A stretch of DNA of 64,000 bases from the NCBI GenBank assembly GCA_964017195.1, contig OZ024888.1, positions 13,974,201 through 14,038,200 on the forward strand, in the 5' to 3' direction. Source of the stretch: Siderastrea radians (Eukaryota > Cnidaria > Anthozoa > Scleractinia > Rhizangiidae). The position numbers and the translations under genes are program-made. This document shows positions 1 to 12,344 of the stretch, piece by piece (position 1 is the stretch's first letter; every line of letters begins with the position of its first letter). Under the pieces are notes generated by a model. That model was not told the origin of the DNA and did not search any database. It saw only the letters and a list, made by a program, of their open reading frames with translations.

Positions 1-45
1 GATTCAACGTGGCGACTCTGAAATGCACATGTTAAAATATGCAAT

Positions 46-1040
46 TACCTCTGAATTTACGTGTTGGGTGAAAATTTATCACTTTTACTGCATGTACTGC
101 TCTATCGATCTAAAACCCCAGTTAAAACACACCAATAAGACTTAAAATTACCCATTGGCTTTCGTAAAACAGGATCTTTCCAAACTATTTGTAAAACATC
201 CATAAGTACCTTTTCTTTCCCACTTCACTTGATGAGTGTTCCGCTCTTTTGCTCCTTTTCCACATTGGTTCATCTTTTGATTCATCTTCGCTTGATGAGC
301 TAGCCAATGATCGCTTTCGTCGTTCTTCATTCCCATCCCTTAAAAGTATATGAAGTGTTTAGTACTGCTCTATCGATACTATATCCACTCACGACTTCTT
401 AAGATCTACATAACAGTAAAAACGGGCAAGAGGTTGGGTACTGTAATTGTTTTAAAAATAAAATTTTCAAGTGGACAGTGTCATAAGTCAATAGAGCAAA
501 TATTATGCAGAAACGCACATACTTTATAAGTATCATAAAGGCATACAATTTTTAGTGAAAATTGATCATTTTTACTGCAAGTATGCCTAAACCCTTAGTT
601 AAACACACCAATAAGACTTGAAATCTCTCATTAACCACGTTTTTATAACATAGGTCTTTCGAAACTATTTGTAAAACATCCATAAGTACCTTTTCTTTCC
701 CACTTCACTTGATGAGTGTTCCGCTCTTTTGCTCTTTTTCCTCATTGGTTCATATTTCAATTCATCTTCGCTTGATGAGCTAGCCAATGATCGCTTTCGT
801 CGTTCTCCATTCCCATCCCTTAAAAGTATATGAAGTATTTAGTACTGCTCAATCGATACTATATTCATTCACGACTTCTTAAGATCTACCAGTCTCATAA
901 CAGTAAAAACGCGTAAGACGTTGGGTCCTGTAATAGTTTTTAAAAAAATAAAATTTTCAAGTGCACAATGTCACAATTCAATAGGTGAACGTTCTGCTAA
1001 AACACATACTTTGTAAGTATTATAAAGGCATACCTTTTAA
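46..1040. repeat. Two-copy tandem duplication, unit about 485 bp
   Basis: Copy 1 (about 46-540) and copy 2 (about 541-1040) align with an offset of 480-489. For example, the block at 182 matches 662 and the block at 361 matches 841 with few changes. Small indels after 421 lengthen the offset. The ORFs here are not conserved between copies, so I read this as a non-coding duplication. The left edge of the first copy may lie beyond the window start. Confidence 0.8.
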
Positions 1041-1280
1041 CGTGTTGACTATGACGACGATGATGTTCGCGATCTTTGGTTTTTTGCTTTTTATGACTTT
1101 TTCCCTTTTTCCTGGCATCTCTGGAGAACGATACACAGATTAACATTGCATGCCCAAGCAGCCAAGGTTCTAATGCGCCGCAAATTTTTATCTCATTACA
1201 AGAAGAGTATCTACAATGATACATTCCTCGAGTTCCTTCACGTGACTCATTGCTCAAAAAAGGCTAATTTTTTTCCGACC

Positions 1281-1738
1281 CCATCTTGACGGGTAGGCAA
1301 CGCAGTTAGAAATTATAGTGTTTGTATGGGAATCCGATGGCAAATATTTTTCTCAAAAATTGAATTCTGGACAACTTATGAATCGTAAAGTAAACATACT
1401 AGGCAAAAGTTTTTATTGACCAAGTTTGGAAGATGTAGCTGGTCTAGAAAGCGTTCAGTTACGTTTTTAATTTTCCATACATTTGCCTATAATTTTTTTC
1501 CCGCGAACCGCGTCAATTTACGGGAAAATATAGACAACTGGATGGAAAATTAAAAACGTAACTAAACGCTTTCTAGCCAAGCTACATCTTTCAAACTTGG
1601 TGAATAAAAACTTTTGCCTAGCATTTTAACTTTACAATTCATAAGTTGTCCAGAATTCAATTTTTGAAAAAAATATTGCCGTCGGATTTCCATACACACA
1701 CTATAATTTCTAACAGCGTTGCCTACCTGTCAAGATGG
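1281..1738. mobile_element. Foldback/MITE-like inverted repeat, arms about 200 bp
   Basis: The left arm starts ccatcttgacgggtaggcaa and the right arm ends with its near complement (gcctacctgtcaagatgg). Inner blocks such as acgtttttaattttccat pair with atggaaaattaaaaacgt. The unpaired centre is about 1477-1540. No ORF is present. No convincing target duplication was found. The family is unknown. Confidence 0.75.
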
Positions 1739-1740
1739 CG

Positions 1741-2640
1741 TAGAAAACCGTGATAAGGCCAATTAAAACATTTTTTTCGTGGTGTTCTGTTTTCCAACGT
1801 GGAATCTGTGAGGTTCAATGTGAGCTAACAAAGGGATAAAAATGTTTAGATTCGTTAGTTGGCAGAGTTGAAGGGCCAAAAGTTTTCAAGTTCGATTCAA
1901 GTCTACTTTGAGATCGACTTTGAGGCTTGTGAACTATCATTGTTCATTCAATTGCAGAAAAATAGTATGTTATCCTTTTCACCTTTCACTGTGACTTCTT
2001 GTCTGTAGCGTTATTTGGTTTCGCTGGCAGACTGAAGTCAACATGAGTTTCGGATGAGTTTATTAGCGGTCAAATGGCGAAGATGCATGGATCTACTTAG
2101 ATTTCAAACACTACACTTAGAAATCGATTAGAAAAGAACTCTCGATTTTTATTGTTGTTGTCGTCGTTGTTGTAAGCTTATGGTTTGGAAATCTGTTCAA
2201 GTTAAAAATAGTTTAAAAGCTTTACTTACCTGTCTTTCCTGTGCTTTCCCATCTTTACAAGTCCGAACAGTTCTTAGACCGTAACCAAAGCGTCGAAATT
2301 TAAAGCGGTCAAGTGAAGCATGTGCTTTGAAAGTGACGTCACAAGAAAATATCTCCCTTGGGGAGTAGTCCGCGTTGCAAATTTTGTAAGCTTAACATGA
2401 GGCAGAGCGCCTGCCAAATATCGAAAATATAGAACACCTGCGATTCTCATTTGGAGACAGCGAGGGTGAGGAGAACTTATTTTCTCTTTGCAAGTATTCA
2501 ATATTCTTGATTAAAAAACTGAATATTCAATATTCCTTACAATTTTGAGCCAATATTCAATATTCCTTTACAATTTTAAGCCAGTATTCAATATTCATTA
2601 TTCCGCTTCAACCCCCGAATATTTATATAACAACGATACT
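1741..2640. other. Intergenic, no supported feature
   Basis: AT-rich sequence without a convincing coding exon. A small cluster of ATATTCAATATTC words at 2497-2610 is the only local pattern (short degenerate tandem repeat). Confidence 0.5.
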
Positions 2641-2649
2641 TGTATTTTC

Positions 2650-3116
2650 TCTAGTACTGCCCTAGAATTGTCACTAGGTGAAATGCCAAATTTAAGTAGA
2701 GTTTAAGCAATACTAAACGGGCATTAAATCTAAAGATCAATTTAATGTAGGGTTAGGCGACGTAAATATGACTTAAACAAGACTTCATATTTAAGTATTG
2801 TTTAAGATGTTCCAAAATGCATGTTAAATTTGTTTCATGATTTAAGCTATGTTTAATAAATGTTTAATGAATATTAAATAACGTGAAAGATTTACCTTTA
2901 GTTTAAGAAGACTTAAACACGACATTAAATCTGTTAGAAGATTTAGGCAAATTTAGGTTTACCTTAAATAACATTAAATCAGATTAATGATTTAAGGCTA
3001 TTTTAAGCCACATTTAACGTAACACGAAATCTCTCACAGGATTTAAACTTACTTTAAAACAACATTAAATCAATGTAGAGATTTAGGATCGTTTTAAGTC
3101 TAGGTAAACACAACAT
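2650..3116. repeat. Degenerate TTTAAG / ATTAAATC word array
   Basis: Dozens of copies of TTTAAG, CTTAAA, ATTAAATC and GATTTA at irregular 15-30 bp spacing, on both strands, over about 460 bp. No fixed period is visible. A second similar stretch lies at 11880-12125. Neither is coding. Confidence 0.6.
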
Positions 3117-4459
3117 TAACCCTTTCACTGCTGATTTTTTACCGTTAAGCGGTTTTTTGAGTGCTATGTTGCCAAACGCCATTAAACTTTGCTACAAAAA
3201 CGTTTCTTTACAATTAAGCTACATTTTAAACCAGACTCTGTTGTAAATTGTAAAATATTTTGTTTTAGCGCGTGCGCATAGGCCAAGTTCACAGAACGCG
3301 TGAAGGCTGCGTAAGGGGCAATAAAGATACGTAAAGCCCAAAAATGAAGATGGGTGTAACTAGCGGTTATTACTTGTGAAAATAGAGAGCGAAATGAAAT
3401 TTTTACGTCTCATCATTCATTCAAGATTTCCCCGCTGTCAATACATCACCCCGCTGTCAATACATTGCGGTCAATACATCACGGCTCTTTCACGCCGTTC
3501 AGCGAATCTTTACGCACTGTTATTTATGCTTTTTACGATTCTATATCCTTCTTAACGCGCGATACATTTTCTAATTGACAGGTTATTGTTTGCAGAACAC
3601 AGGCAAATATGAAATATAAGGTGATTTTCCCGTTGTGTTTTGAACGGCTTTGCTGAATAAAATTTACGCCTCTTTTCAGCCCATTACGCATCTTTAAGCA
3701 CCGTTCTTTTCGCTCTTTATGATTTTTTACCCTTGATTACGCGCAAATTTTCCATCAATTTACAGATTATTAATATACAGAGAGAAATGAAATATCTGTG
3801 TCCATGACAACAGTCATGACATTTAATAAAATCATGACGGAAAGTGACTTGTCAGAGAGAAGTTAGCAAACACTCATGCATTGGGCTGTTGATTTGTCAA
3901 CCTTTCATTTAATCATGTCATTTTATAGGCAATCACTGAAGGAATGTTAATCTCATCATAAGGCAGTTGATGATGGATCTGATAACAGAAAGCATCTTAG
4001 TGTAAACTTCTATTCATCTTTTGACGCAACTTTTCACCCTCCGGCGAAATTAAAACACTGGTTTCTTGCTTAACCTCGTCAAAAAGGAAAAAAAATGGGT
4101 GAAAAAGAAAAAAAATTGGGTGGAAACTGTTGTAGAAAAAATTTTCTGGAAATAGTTGTCTCCTCAAAGCGCAGCTCTAAGGGAACTGGAAACGAGATGA
4201 GGCGGCAGACTTGATCAGCGGTTTCTGTGCTGGCGTCACTTTCTGGCGTCCATTTTGAAATGACACGAAAGTGTGATATTTCTTCGACGTGTTTGAAAGG
4301 TAAAAACGAGAATTTGCGCCATTTGTTATCTGGAATAGTGCTATTTTGTAAAATGCTAGTGATCTGTGAACCGCTGGTGATCCCATAAAGTTTCGTAGAG
4401 AGTTTTAAAACCACCTCTATCGTGCACAAATGCAAAATCGTCGTGAATCGTGGATTTAA
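3117..4459. other. Intergenic, no gene seen
   Basis: It begins with TTAACCCTTTCACTGC, which resembles a piggyBac-type MITE end, but no partner end was found nearby. A short tandem motif (ccccgctgtcaatacat and variants) lies at 3429-3483. The long reading frame on the - strand at 4079-4681 has no recognisable domain and I do not call it. Confidence 0.4.
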
Positions 4460-4570
4460 ACTGGCGGGATATTTGAACTTGAAGCACGCTTCAATGAGGC
4501 TTGTGAAGCTAAGTTTTCTTCTCCTAATCTGGATTGGATCTCTCCATTCACGGAAATACAGAAAACAGAG
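4460..4570 (+). CDS. Candidate upstream exon of the C14orf93-like gene
   Basis: An open frame (residues FELEARFNEACEAKF, then SPNLDWISPF) runs to a good donor (ACAGAG|gtaagc) at 4570 in phase 0. This matches the phase-0 start of the exon at 8785. A TAA lies just upstream at 4457-4459, there is no ATG in frame, and no clear acceptor, so the 5' side is unresolved. It could instead be a non-coding first exon, with translation starting at the ATG inside the 8785 exon. Confidence 0.3.
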
Positions 4571-4922
4571 GTAAGCCGTCTTTCTTTTAGTCTCCGTGCA
4601 GATGATGTGTAGTATATAGTAACTTATAATGTAGGTTTTCAGTATTGTTTGCGAACACGTGCACTCAAAGAGGACCGACATTGTAAGTTTTTAGCTAAGA
4701 AAAATATTGGAAATTACATTTTGTAGTTTAGTTTTTGACATCGGATTGCCCTTATCAAATCTACTTTGTTGAAGATTTGACTGTTAGAGAAAGGTTTGCA
4801 AATAAATATAGGGGCTGATAACATGAGCAAGGAATTATATTTTGAAACTACTAAAAGTGAGGTAGTTTTTGTGGGCCCCCTGTGAACAGACTTGCCAGGG
4901 TTGGCAGATCAAGCCGTCCCTG

Positions 4923-5134
4923 TTAACCCTTTCACTTCCAAAGTACCAAAAATCAAACTTCAAGACGAAATCCCAAATTTCATTTTGTAAACTTCTAAAA
5001 TATAAATAATACTATGGGAAAGTATTGCTGAAGAGGTTTCATTTGAGCGTCACACCATAAGGTTTCATCCACAGAATAAAAAGTTAGAAATACCTTTGTG
5101 TCTCCATGACTGACTCTGGGAGTGAAAGGGTTAA
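4923..5134. mobile_element. piggyBac-type MITE
   Basis: TTAA at both ends directly abuts inverted termini CCCTTTCACT and AGTGAAAGGG. TTAA target duplication is diagnostic of piggyBac. The element is 212 bp including both TTAA and has no transposase. Related copies are at 22643-22855 and 37008-37204. Confidence 0.8.
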
Positions 5135-6261
5135 CGAGGCCTGGCCTGGTTAGCAGGGCTAAACAGGGTATACGGCAATACCGAAACATCCCTATTAACA
5201 TGGAATATTGTGAAGGGTATTTACGCCTGAGTTCAATATTAAAATAAAATCAGTTCAATGGTTTTCTGTTTGGTCCTTGTGGCTCTAAATGGTGCATTTT
5301 GTACAGTTTGAAGGGTTTTGCAAATCATTCTATTGTACATAATAAGAGAAAAACAAGGAAGGAACACTGCATTTCAAACTGGCCCAGAAATTCTCATCGC
5401 TCAGCTTCTAAACCACAAAGGCAAGCTCTGTGGTTAAAGATTCTTCTCGTGCCATTCAATTGTACGTTTGTCAAAACTTGTGACATGAGCTGCTGAGTAT
5501 GCTTATTTTTAACTTAAAGGTTAGCATTCTTTGCAATAATATTTCATGTTGATAGGGACATTTCAATAATATCCAGGGCTATACATTACATTTTGAAACT
5601 GCATACTACTGGTCACATAGTTTGTGTGGGAAGCATGTGGACTGTTAAACATACCAAAAGTAAAATTGGGCCAAGCAATTATAGGGGAAAATCTCAGCCC
5701 AGTTTGCCAGGATCCCAGCAATGTGATGCCAGAATCCCAGCTAGCCAGGCTTAAAGTTTTCCATGTAAACTGTGTTTACTAGGCCAGGGTGACTTGCATC
5801 ATGTACATGGAATACCAGGCTGAACAGTCATCTTGGCCTGAACCAGCCTGGCTAATCATGGGCCAGCCCAGCGCATGTAATTGGCCCTAAATATTGAGTT
5901 TTCAAAGAAAAGAAATGATATTATTGAAAGTACAGGTGTACCAGATGAGCAAACATCCCTAATTTGCCAAAAAGGTTACCAGTTTGCATGTACTTTTGTG
6001 TTTCACCCTTTGCTTGTTTGACTTCCTGTTGTTGCAGTCTTATCAGCCCTTACTCAAACATTAAACCAGTAACTTAAATACAACTTAATACATCACCTGG
6101 AAACAGCATGCCCCAAGGGCTACTCTTTCAAGAGGAAAAAATGATTGTATATGTTGGACATCTTGCTCCATAATGTCAAGTCACACCCTGCAAAGTCACT
6201 CCCTCACAACATTTAACATCAATAAATTGTATGAACATAGATTATGTGCAACTGCTGTTGT
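5135..6261. other. Intergenic, CCAGGC/GGCCTGG-rich, no gene
   Basis: Repeated GGCCTGG, CCAGGCTGA and GCCAGGATCCCAGC words at 5138-5165 and 5695-5880 suggest a degenerate repeat. No coding exon is supported. Confidence 0.35.
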
Positions 6262-6915
6262 GTTTTATTATATCGACAAGAGTGTTTTAGTGGAAAATAG
6301 ACCACTCATAAAGTTCATACGAAACTACATCCGGGACTTGAGTGGGGTATTTTCCATATCCTCACTAGTGAGGATATCGATGACGTCATTTCCCGCTCTT
6401 GCACTGTTGTTTGTGCAAAAACACTCTTGTCCATGTAATAAAAAGAAAATTACACGGTGGCTTGAAGGTATAAATTTTATTTTTTCGTGGTAAAAACAAT
6501 ATTCTACTCACTCGCTGCGCTCGCTTGTAAAATATTGTTTTTACCACTTGAAAATAAAATTCATATCTTCGCGCTGCCATGTAATATCTCAATTTATTAT
6601 ATAGACAAGAGTGTTTTAGTGGAAAATAGACCACTCCTAAAGTTCATACGAAACTACATCCGGGACTTGAGTGGAATATTTTCCATATCCTCACTAGTGA
6701 GGATATCGATGATGCCATTTCCTGCTTTAACATTGTTGTTTGTGCAAAAATCCTCTTGTCTATATAATAAAAAGAAAGTTACACTGTGGCTTGTATTTTC
6801 TCGCGGTAAAAAACAATATTTTACTCACTCGATGCACTCGCTTGTAAAATATTGTTTTTACCACTCGAAAATGAAATTCATATCTTTGCGCCGCCGTGTA
6901 ATATCCTCTATATAT
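6262..6915 (+). repeat. Two tandem copies of a dispersed about 330-bp repeat
   Basis: Each copy starts with a TATTATAT-GACAAGAGTGTTTTAG block and ends near a cgccgTGTAATATC-type block. Copy 1 is about 6262-6595 and copy 2 about 6596-6915. A third copy lies at 46362-46690. Inside each, the start (GACAAGAGTGTTTT) is inverted at AAAACACTCTTGTC, and aaaacaatatt..ctcactcg is partly palindromic, so the unit is rich in hairpins. The 203-aa reading frame across it is a repeat shadow. Confidence 0.8.
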
Positions 6916-6917
6916 CA

Positions 6918-7258
6918 TCAAAGCCTTGGGGAGGGGGGGGGTACTTGGGTCAATTTTTGCTGGGTATGTGCTGCTGGCCTCTCCAAACCCCTACCCCATT
7001 ATAGTGTATTCTCTAGCCAATTTATTATAGACCCCATGTTAGTCACTATGTGGAAATATACCCCAAATCCCTACTTGCCAGAATTTACTTACCCCTGAAA
7101 TCCCGCAAATGTGCGACCCCATTCTAGTAACTCTACTAGCTCCTATTGAAAATGCAACCCCATTATAGTCAATCCAGTCGTGAAAATGCGACCCCATCCA
7201 GCGGCACATCCCCATTAGCCTATTACTAGGAGGTACCCCCCCCCCCCACCGGGTATCA
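6918..7258. mobile_element. Inverted-repeat element with G-run and C-run ends
   Basis: The element starts ttggggagggggggggtac and ends gtacccccccccccccac. Its body has repeated 'accccattatagt' and 'tgcgaccccat' words. The same style of ends is seen at 20.68-21.07 kb and 22.05-22.50 kb. It is non-coding and looks like a non-autonomous DNA element. Confidence 0.55.
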
Positions 7259-7259
7259 A

Positions 7260-8418
7260 AGTTTACGGTACATGGAATTGTACTTTTAAAGTAGACCGCA
7301 TGATGACTTAAATAAATTAACAGTGCATTCCATATCTGGTATTTGACTCTTTTGTTAAGTTTTCAAACTAAAAACATAACACTATAAATGAAGTGTAAAG
7401 GCCAGAAACAATTTCAATTGATGAATTTAACTCAATTGGCTTCACAAAATATCCAAACAAATCCTATGGATACTTGCAATTATTGATAATTATTAATAGT
7501 CATCAAAAACTGCCACACATTCTGCTATGTTTTGAATTGACCAATAATTTGGGAGCTTTCTTGATTGTTGTTTTATTACTGCATTTTAAAAATTCCTAGA
7601 TGTCGGTGAGCTCACATTAAGCCATTCTTGATTGCTGAACAGTTGAAACATGACCATATATTCACTGATTTCTACTTACTTGTACGTGATAGTACAGTCA
7701 TAGTGCTTGGGGCAGAGAAACTTTGAATGAACAAAGTCTTGTGTCATGGCATTTAAATTAATTTTTGTGTAGCCAGTACACTTATTTATTAAATTATGAA
7801 CCTGGGCTGTCACTTAATTTACAACATTTAACTTCGTTATTTTTGAAAACTTTGTGAAGAGTGGTCGCATGGAAAATAACCTTGGGCATGTCGCAATGCC
7901 ATGGTAGTGAAACTTGCATGTCTCAGTGATCCCAAGAGCTGGCTTGCTGGGGCCTTGGCCCCTGCTATATATTCAGCCAATCAAAAAAATTGAATTTTTT
8001 TACTTGACCAGATCTCGCCTTCCGGCTCGTCTACCCGCGAGATCTGGGAACGAGATTAGCTTCAATCTTCTCAGTGTTTCACTAAATGGGAAAATTTAGA
8101 AAAAAATAACACTGAGAAGATTGAAGCAGATTTCTGAAGGTTCTCTACGCGTATTTTTGATTTCGGGTTAAGGTGGACTTTTTTCAAAACGTGAAAACTA
8201 GTGTCCAGGTCAGCGCAGTCTGAACGCTGACTATGTCCCTTCAATAGATGAAGGTTCTGAAATGAAAGCAATAATGTATGTACAGTCAACTCTCTCTATT
8301 TTCAGGGGATTGCCAACCTTATTTTTGGCAGTACTGTATTTCATGTTTGCATGTTGCAAAGCATCCTTTGTTTGGAATTACTAACAACCCAGGCCAAGTC
8401 ACTTCTTAGAAGAATGTA
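7260..8418. other. Intergenic; one short hairpin
   Basis: No gene is supported. A 24-bp inverted repeat (gcttcaatcttctcagtgtt / aacactgagaagattgaagc) at 8061-8127 would form a hairpin. Confidence 0.5.
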
Positions 8419-8563
8419 CAGTGAAACCTCGATTTAACGAAGTGCTCGTTATATCGAGGTCCTGTTCCATACATTTTACTGTAACTTTGGATGGGCTTGA
8501 CAATATTGTTTGTTAAACCGAGGACTTCGTTATATAGAGGTTCGTTAAATCGAGGTTCCACTG
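8419..8563. mobile_element. Tc1/mariner (pogo-like) MITE
   Basis: Termini CAGTGAAACCTCGATTTAAC and its complement (left) and CAGTGGAACCTCGATTTAAC (right, reversed) are flanked by TA on both sides (8417-8418 and 8564-8565). It is 145 bp and has no ORF. The TA duplication and CAGT-type ends are typical of the mariner/pogo group. A decayed relative is visible around 16690-16726. Confidence 0.85.
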
Positions 8564-8784
8564 TACTGTAGTCACCCTTGACTGGCATCTGTTTCCCTGA
8601 CTGATAAGCAATCATACTGACATTGTCACGAATAGATTACAGCTAGAGTGTAAATGATTAAGGCTACCATTTAAACATATACATGTATGATTGTTTGCTA
8701 ACACTTTGAGAAAATACATGTACACCAAATTTCAATTTTAAGTTACTTTTTACATGCCCTTTTGTTTTATTATCTTCCTTACAG

Positions 8785-11301
8785 AAGCGGTTTCGGTTCA
8801 TCTATAACAAGATGATTGAAAAAAAAGTGACACAAGGTTTCATCGTCAGTGAAGAGTATGTATACACTGTTCTCTTTTTTAACCAGTTTTAACCAGTGTA
8901 GAGTAATAAAACCTTAAATGCTCCATGAGAGATTGTCGAATAAGAATTAAATACTCTTTATTCCACTCCACTTTTTCTGGGAAGGGCCATGAAGTTGAAT
9001 GCGCATGTTCTTGAATATCATTACAAGGACTTGGCCATTTGAAGCAGCTTTTCAGTGTTCCAAACTACCAAAGCTGCACACTTAGAATAATTGTAACAGG
9101 TCTCGACAAAACCCCCATCTGGTCGTCCAGGACAAGTAGATTTTCCTGCCGGACAAGCAACTTTTCATACTCTCTTGCCCGATGGGCAAGGGCCCTGGCA
9201 AACCACCAAAAAAAATTGGGTGCCCAACTCTTAAAAGCTTTCGTAATAGCAAAGTTATACAAGCTGTACATGTATAAAGGCAACAGTTAGTCACCTGTGA
9301 TATTCCGCCTTTGCTAGAGCACAACTCTGACTGCTATGTAACAAAATATTTTGCTTTTTTGCAGCCCACAGTCAGAGGCAAACCAGGTTGTTTTCACCAA
9401 AATAAAGGAAATTTTGAAAAAAGAGCATGGTGGAGAAAACTGCAAATGGACAGACCTACAAATGGAAGGTACAGTTGTATGAATCAAGTTTTTATTCAGA
9501 ATCAGTTAGTAGAACAATAACATTACAGTCAAAATACTCAGCGCGTGTGACCTAGAATACTGGAATGAACAGGTAGCATTATTCATTTCAAACAATCAAA
9601 TTTAATTTGAGTGCTGTTGATTTGTTTGGTTAATTTTTGACAGGTTCATGTGTTCATGGTTGGATGATGTACAGTATTCAAATTAAATTTGAATGTTTGA
9701 AATGAATGTAATCCATTCACAGTTGAACAAAACTGTTCTGGAATTCTAGGTGGCATGCGCTGAGTAGTTTTACTGTAAAATAACATTACACGCAAGAAGG
9801 CCTCAGTGTAACTACAGAAGTAGCTTAAATTTTGGTCTCAAATTATTATTTATGTCTTTGTTTCCTTTTTTTGAGCTGTTGATAATTATTACATGTATGT
9901 GAAATTTTTTCAACCTTTGATTAATTCAGTATCCTTTCCATACAAATCATCGCCCACATGTACATGTATAAGGTAGTATTAAAAATGCTAGAACAAAACA
10001 AGTTATTGTTAAACTTATTGTTAAGGATACGTATTTCTGTCTGTCTATTTTTTAGGATATTTTATAATTTTTTTTCTAATTCAACAGCTCAGTTCTATCG
10101 CTACTTCAAAACAATCAAGGAGCGAGAGCAAAGAATAAGAAAAGGAAAGAATGAGGCGCACAAAGAGAAGTGCAAAAGGAGCAGACGTTTGCTTAACGTA
10201 AGGCCCAGTTAATGCTTTCTTCTCTTAGTGCTAATGTGCATAAACTTTACTCACTACACCCACTTTTAGTGTTACATGCATAGCGGTTATTCACATGTAT
10301 CAACATCTGTCTTTCAACATGCTTAACAAACACCAAAGATATAAATTTGCCAATCGCCGCCCATTACCTTGTCAACTCATTTGTATGGAACCAACATCAA
10401 AATGTATCGGGTAACTTTGATTGGCTTATTTCAAACAGCAAAGAAAGAATGAAACAAAAACAAGTATAGCTATGCATGTAGTAATAACACTGAAGGCTGG
10501 TGTAAAGTGATTTTGGTACTTGTAGAACATGATATTTGCAATGTTGTCATTAGCAACCCTCCAAGTTACATGTAAGACTATTTTTGTTGCCATGGCTACT
10601 AAAATTTTGGAGCTAGTGACTGAATTAAACCAAAGTTGCCAGCCTGGCAACCAAAATTGAGAAGCAGGATTTAAAGCATGAGCTTAATTTGGCGTTTTAA
10701 ATTTTTCACTGGCAACCAAACTTGAGCAGTCGGTTGCCAGATGGCAACTAAGGAGAAAAAAACTTGGAGGGTTGATTAGTGTCTTTTCTCCTCTGTAATG
10801 GTTCAGCCGATAAGCACAACATCTGAATTCAAGTTGTGTCCCTCATTCATCAACATACTTACCACACATGCATGTTCCTGTACAACTTTGAGATTGTTGT
10901 TGAATTCTTATTTTTATTCTACATGTATTTTATAGAAATTGGAAAGACGTACATCTGCATACCAAATGGTAAAAGAATCTATGACGCCAAGGGAGCGACA
11001 ATGCACGAGTGAAATTTTGTATGTGGACTACATGAGTAGCGAGGAATCAGAATATGAAGACCAGGAAGATTTTGTAACAGGCGAAAAGCAAAAGAAGCTG
11101 ACTCAATACGTAACCAAGCGGCTGCCATGGCAGAGGACTGCTCTTACCAATATCAAAGCCAAGCTTGATCGGATTCATCGAAACAATCTGACACCACATG
11201 CAAGGGCCATGGCCAAACCAAGGAATGCTGGCCATGTTTCTGAGCGACCTGCCCCTGCTGGCCCACTGTGGGCTGTAAGAAAAGACACTGTTACCGATTA
11301 A
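8785..11301 (+). CDS. C14orf93-like uncharacterised protein, 3' four exons
   Basis: Exons 8785-8855, 9365-9468, 10088-10197 and 10936-11301 all have AG acceptors and GT donors and join in one frame to a TAA stop. Residues run KRFRFIYNKMIEKKVTQGF, then DPQSEANQVVFTKIKEIL, then a very basic helix (FKTIKEREQRIRKGKNEAHK). The last exon (121 residues) has an acidic patch (SSEESEYEDQEDF) and a conserved-looking segment (KRLPWQRTALTNIKAKLDRI). The order basic helix, acidic SSEE patch, then R-x-P-W/F...L-x-x-L-D resembles the C-terminal half of vertebrate C14orf93. That likeness is from memory and is weak. The protein is charged, has no membrane segment, and is probably nuclear (inference). The 5' end is unresolved; see the candidate exon ending at 4570. 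Confidence 0.65.
9526..9775. mobile_element. 250-bp TIR element in intron, TA-flanked
   Basis: The left end CAGTCAAAATACTCAGCGCG pairs with the right end GCGCTGAGTAGTTTTACTG. Both sides are flanked by TA. Inside, caaatttaatttg-type words form a second small inverted repeat. This is consistent with a mariner-type MITE inserted in the intron between the second and third exons of the C14orf93-like gene. Confidence 0.75.
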
Positions 11302-12330
11302 TTAGCCTCGTTGTGAACATTGTACCACTTTTATCCCTTGCTTTTTTAGTTTTCTATTTAATATTGTTGTACAGGTGTTTGTATTTCAACTTTGTATTTG
11401 ATGCACGAGTATTGTTTTCTTTTTATAAGTTTCGTCAATTAAATTATAAGGCATGCTCAATTTCAAAATACATGTAAATACAGATCAGCAACATTCATTT
11501 TTATTAAGGTTAGGGTAGGAAATTGGAATTAATTTATCCAGTTAATAAATGAAACTTGAGAAAAACATAACTCTGTAGTATCTTTGTGTGTGCGTCACAT
11601 ACTAACTGGTGGGATGGTGACTTTTCATTCTGTCTTTCACAAGTGGCAAGGTCAGCCAAAATATTGATGCAACTACCCTTGGAAAGCAAACTTAGAGGGC
11701 TGCTCTATCAGATGTTAGCCTGGAACTTGAAATGGAAGTGACATTTCAAAACAATTAAGCTCCTGAGGGACAGAACTTGATAATATACCAGAAGATCAAA
11801 AGCCACGAAAAGGCAAAAACTAGCAAATAGATTATACAGAAAGTTTAAAAAAGCAGCATTCTTATAAGCTTTTTCTTTTATTAAACAGCACTTAAATGTG
11901 GTTTTAAGACAGATTTACATAAGATTAAACGGGACGTAAACAAATGTTTGGGCTAGATTTAATGTGAACTTAAACTTACATTAAGTTTTAGCCTTAAGGT
12001 GGTATAAGCTAGGTTTAAGTCGAAATTAAATCTGGGTTTAAGTGACTTAAACGCCAACTTAAACTAAGTAAACATGAGTTTAAGTCATGATTTATTCAGG
12101 TTTAATGTCCCTTAAATTTTCTTTTTCGCCTTGTGTGTACTAGAATGGAATACAAATAATTTATAAACAAGCACATTATCTGCAGTAGCTCAAGTGAACT
12201 CGCTATTTGCGTTCACAATCATCAAAACAGGTCCATGAATTACAAAAAGGTACACAAGTGAAGTTATCCTGACGTGTTAATGCTTCTGTCGGTACGGAAC
12301 GGAATAAACACCTGAATTTTCTTTTCCACA
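11302..12330. repeat. 3' flank, then second TTTAAG/CTTAAA-rich array (11880-12125)
   Basis: The first 570 bases are the likely 3' UTR and flank of the upstream gene; no sharp polyadenylation call is possible. From 11880 to 12125, TTTAAG, CTTAAA and ATTAAAT words recur every 10-25 bp on both strands, as in the array at 2650-3116. Confidence 0.5.
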
Positions 12331-12344
12331 GTCCAATGATGAGG

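Noticed and set aside
4079..4681. 200-aa - strand ORF
   Set aside because: Lysine/phenylalanine-rich without a domain; overlaps the candidate + strand exon with a better donor.
6386..7098. ORFs of 82-203 aa containing [11 protein letters not shown]
   Set aside because: The same peptide recurs with each copy of the dispersed 330-bp repeat; no protein family.
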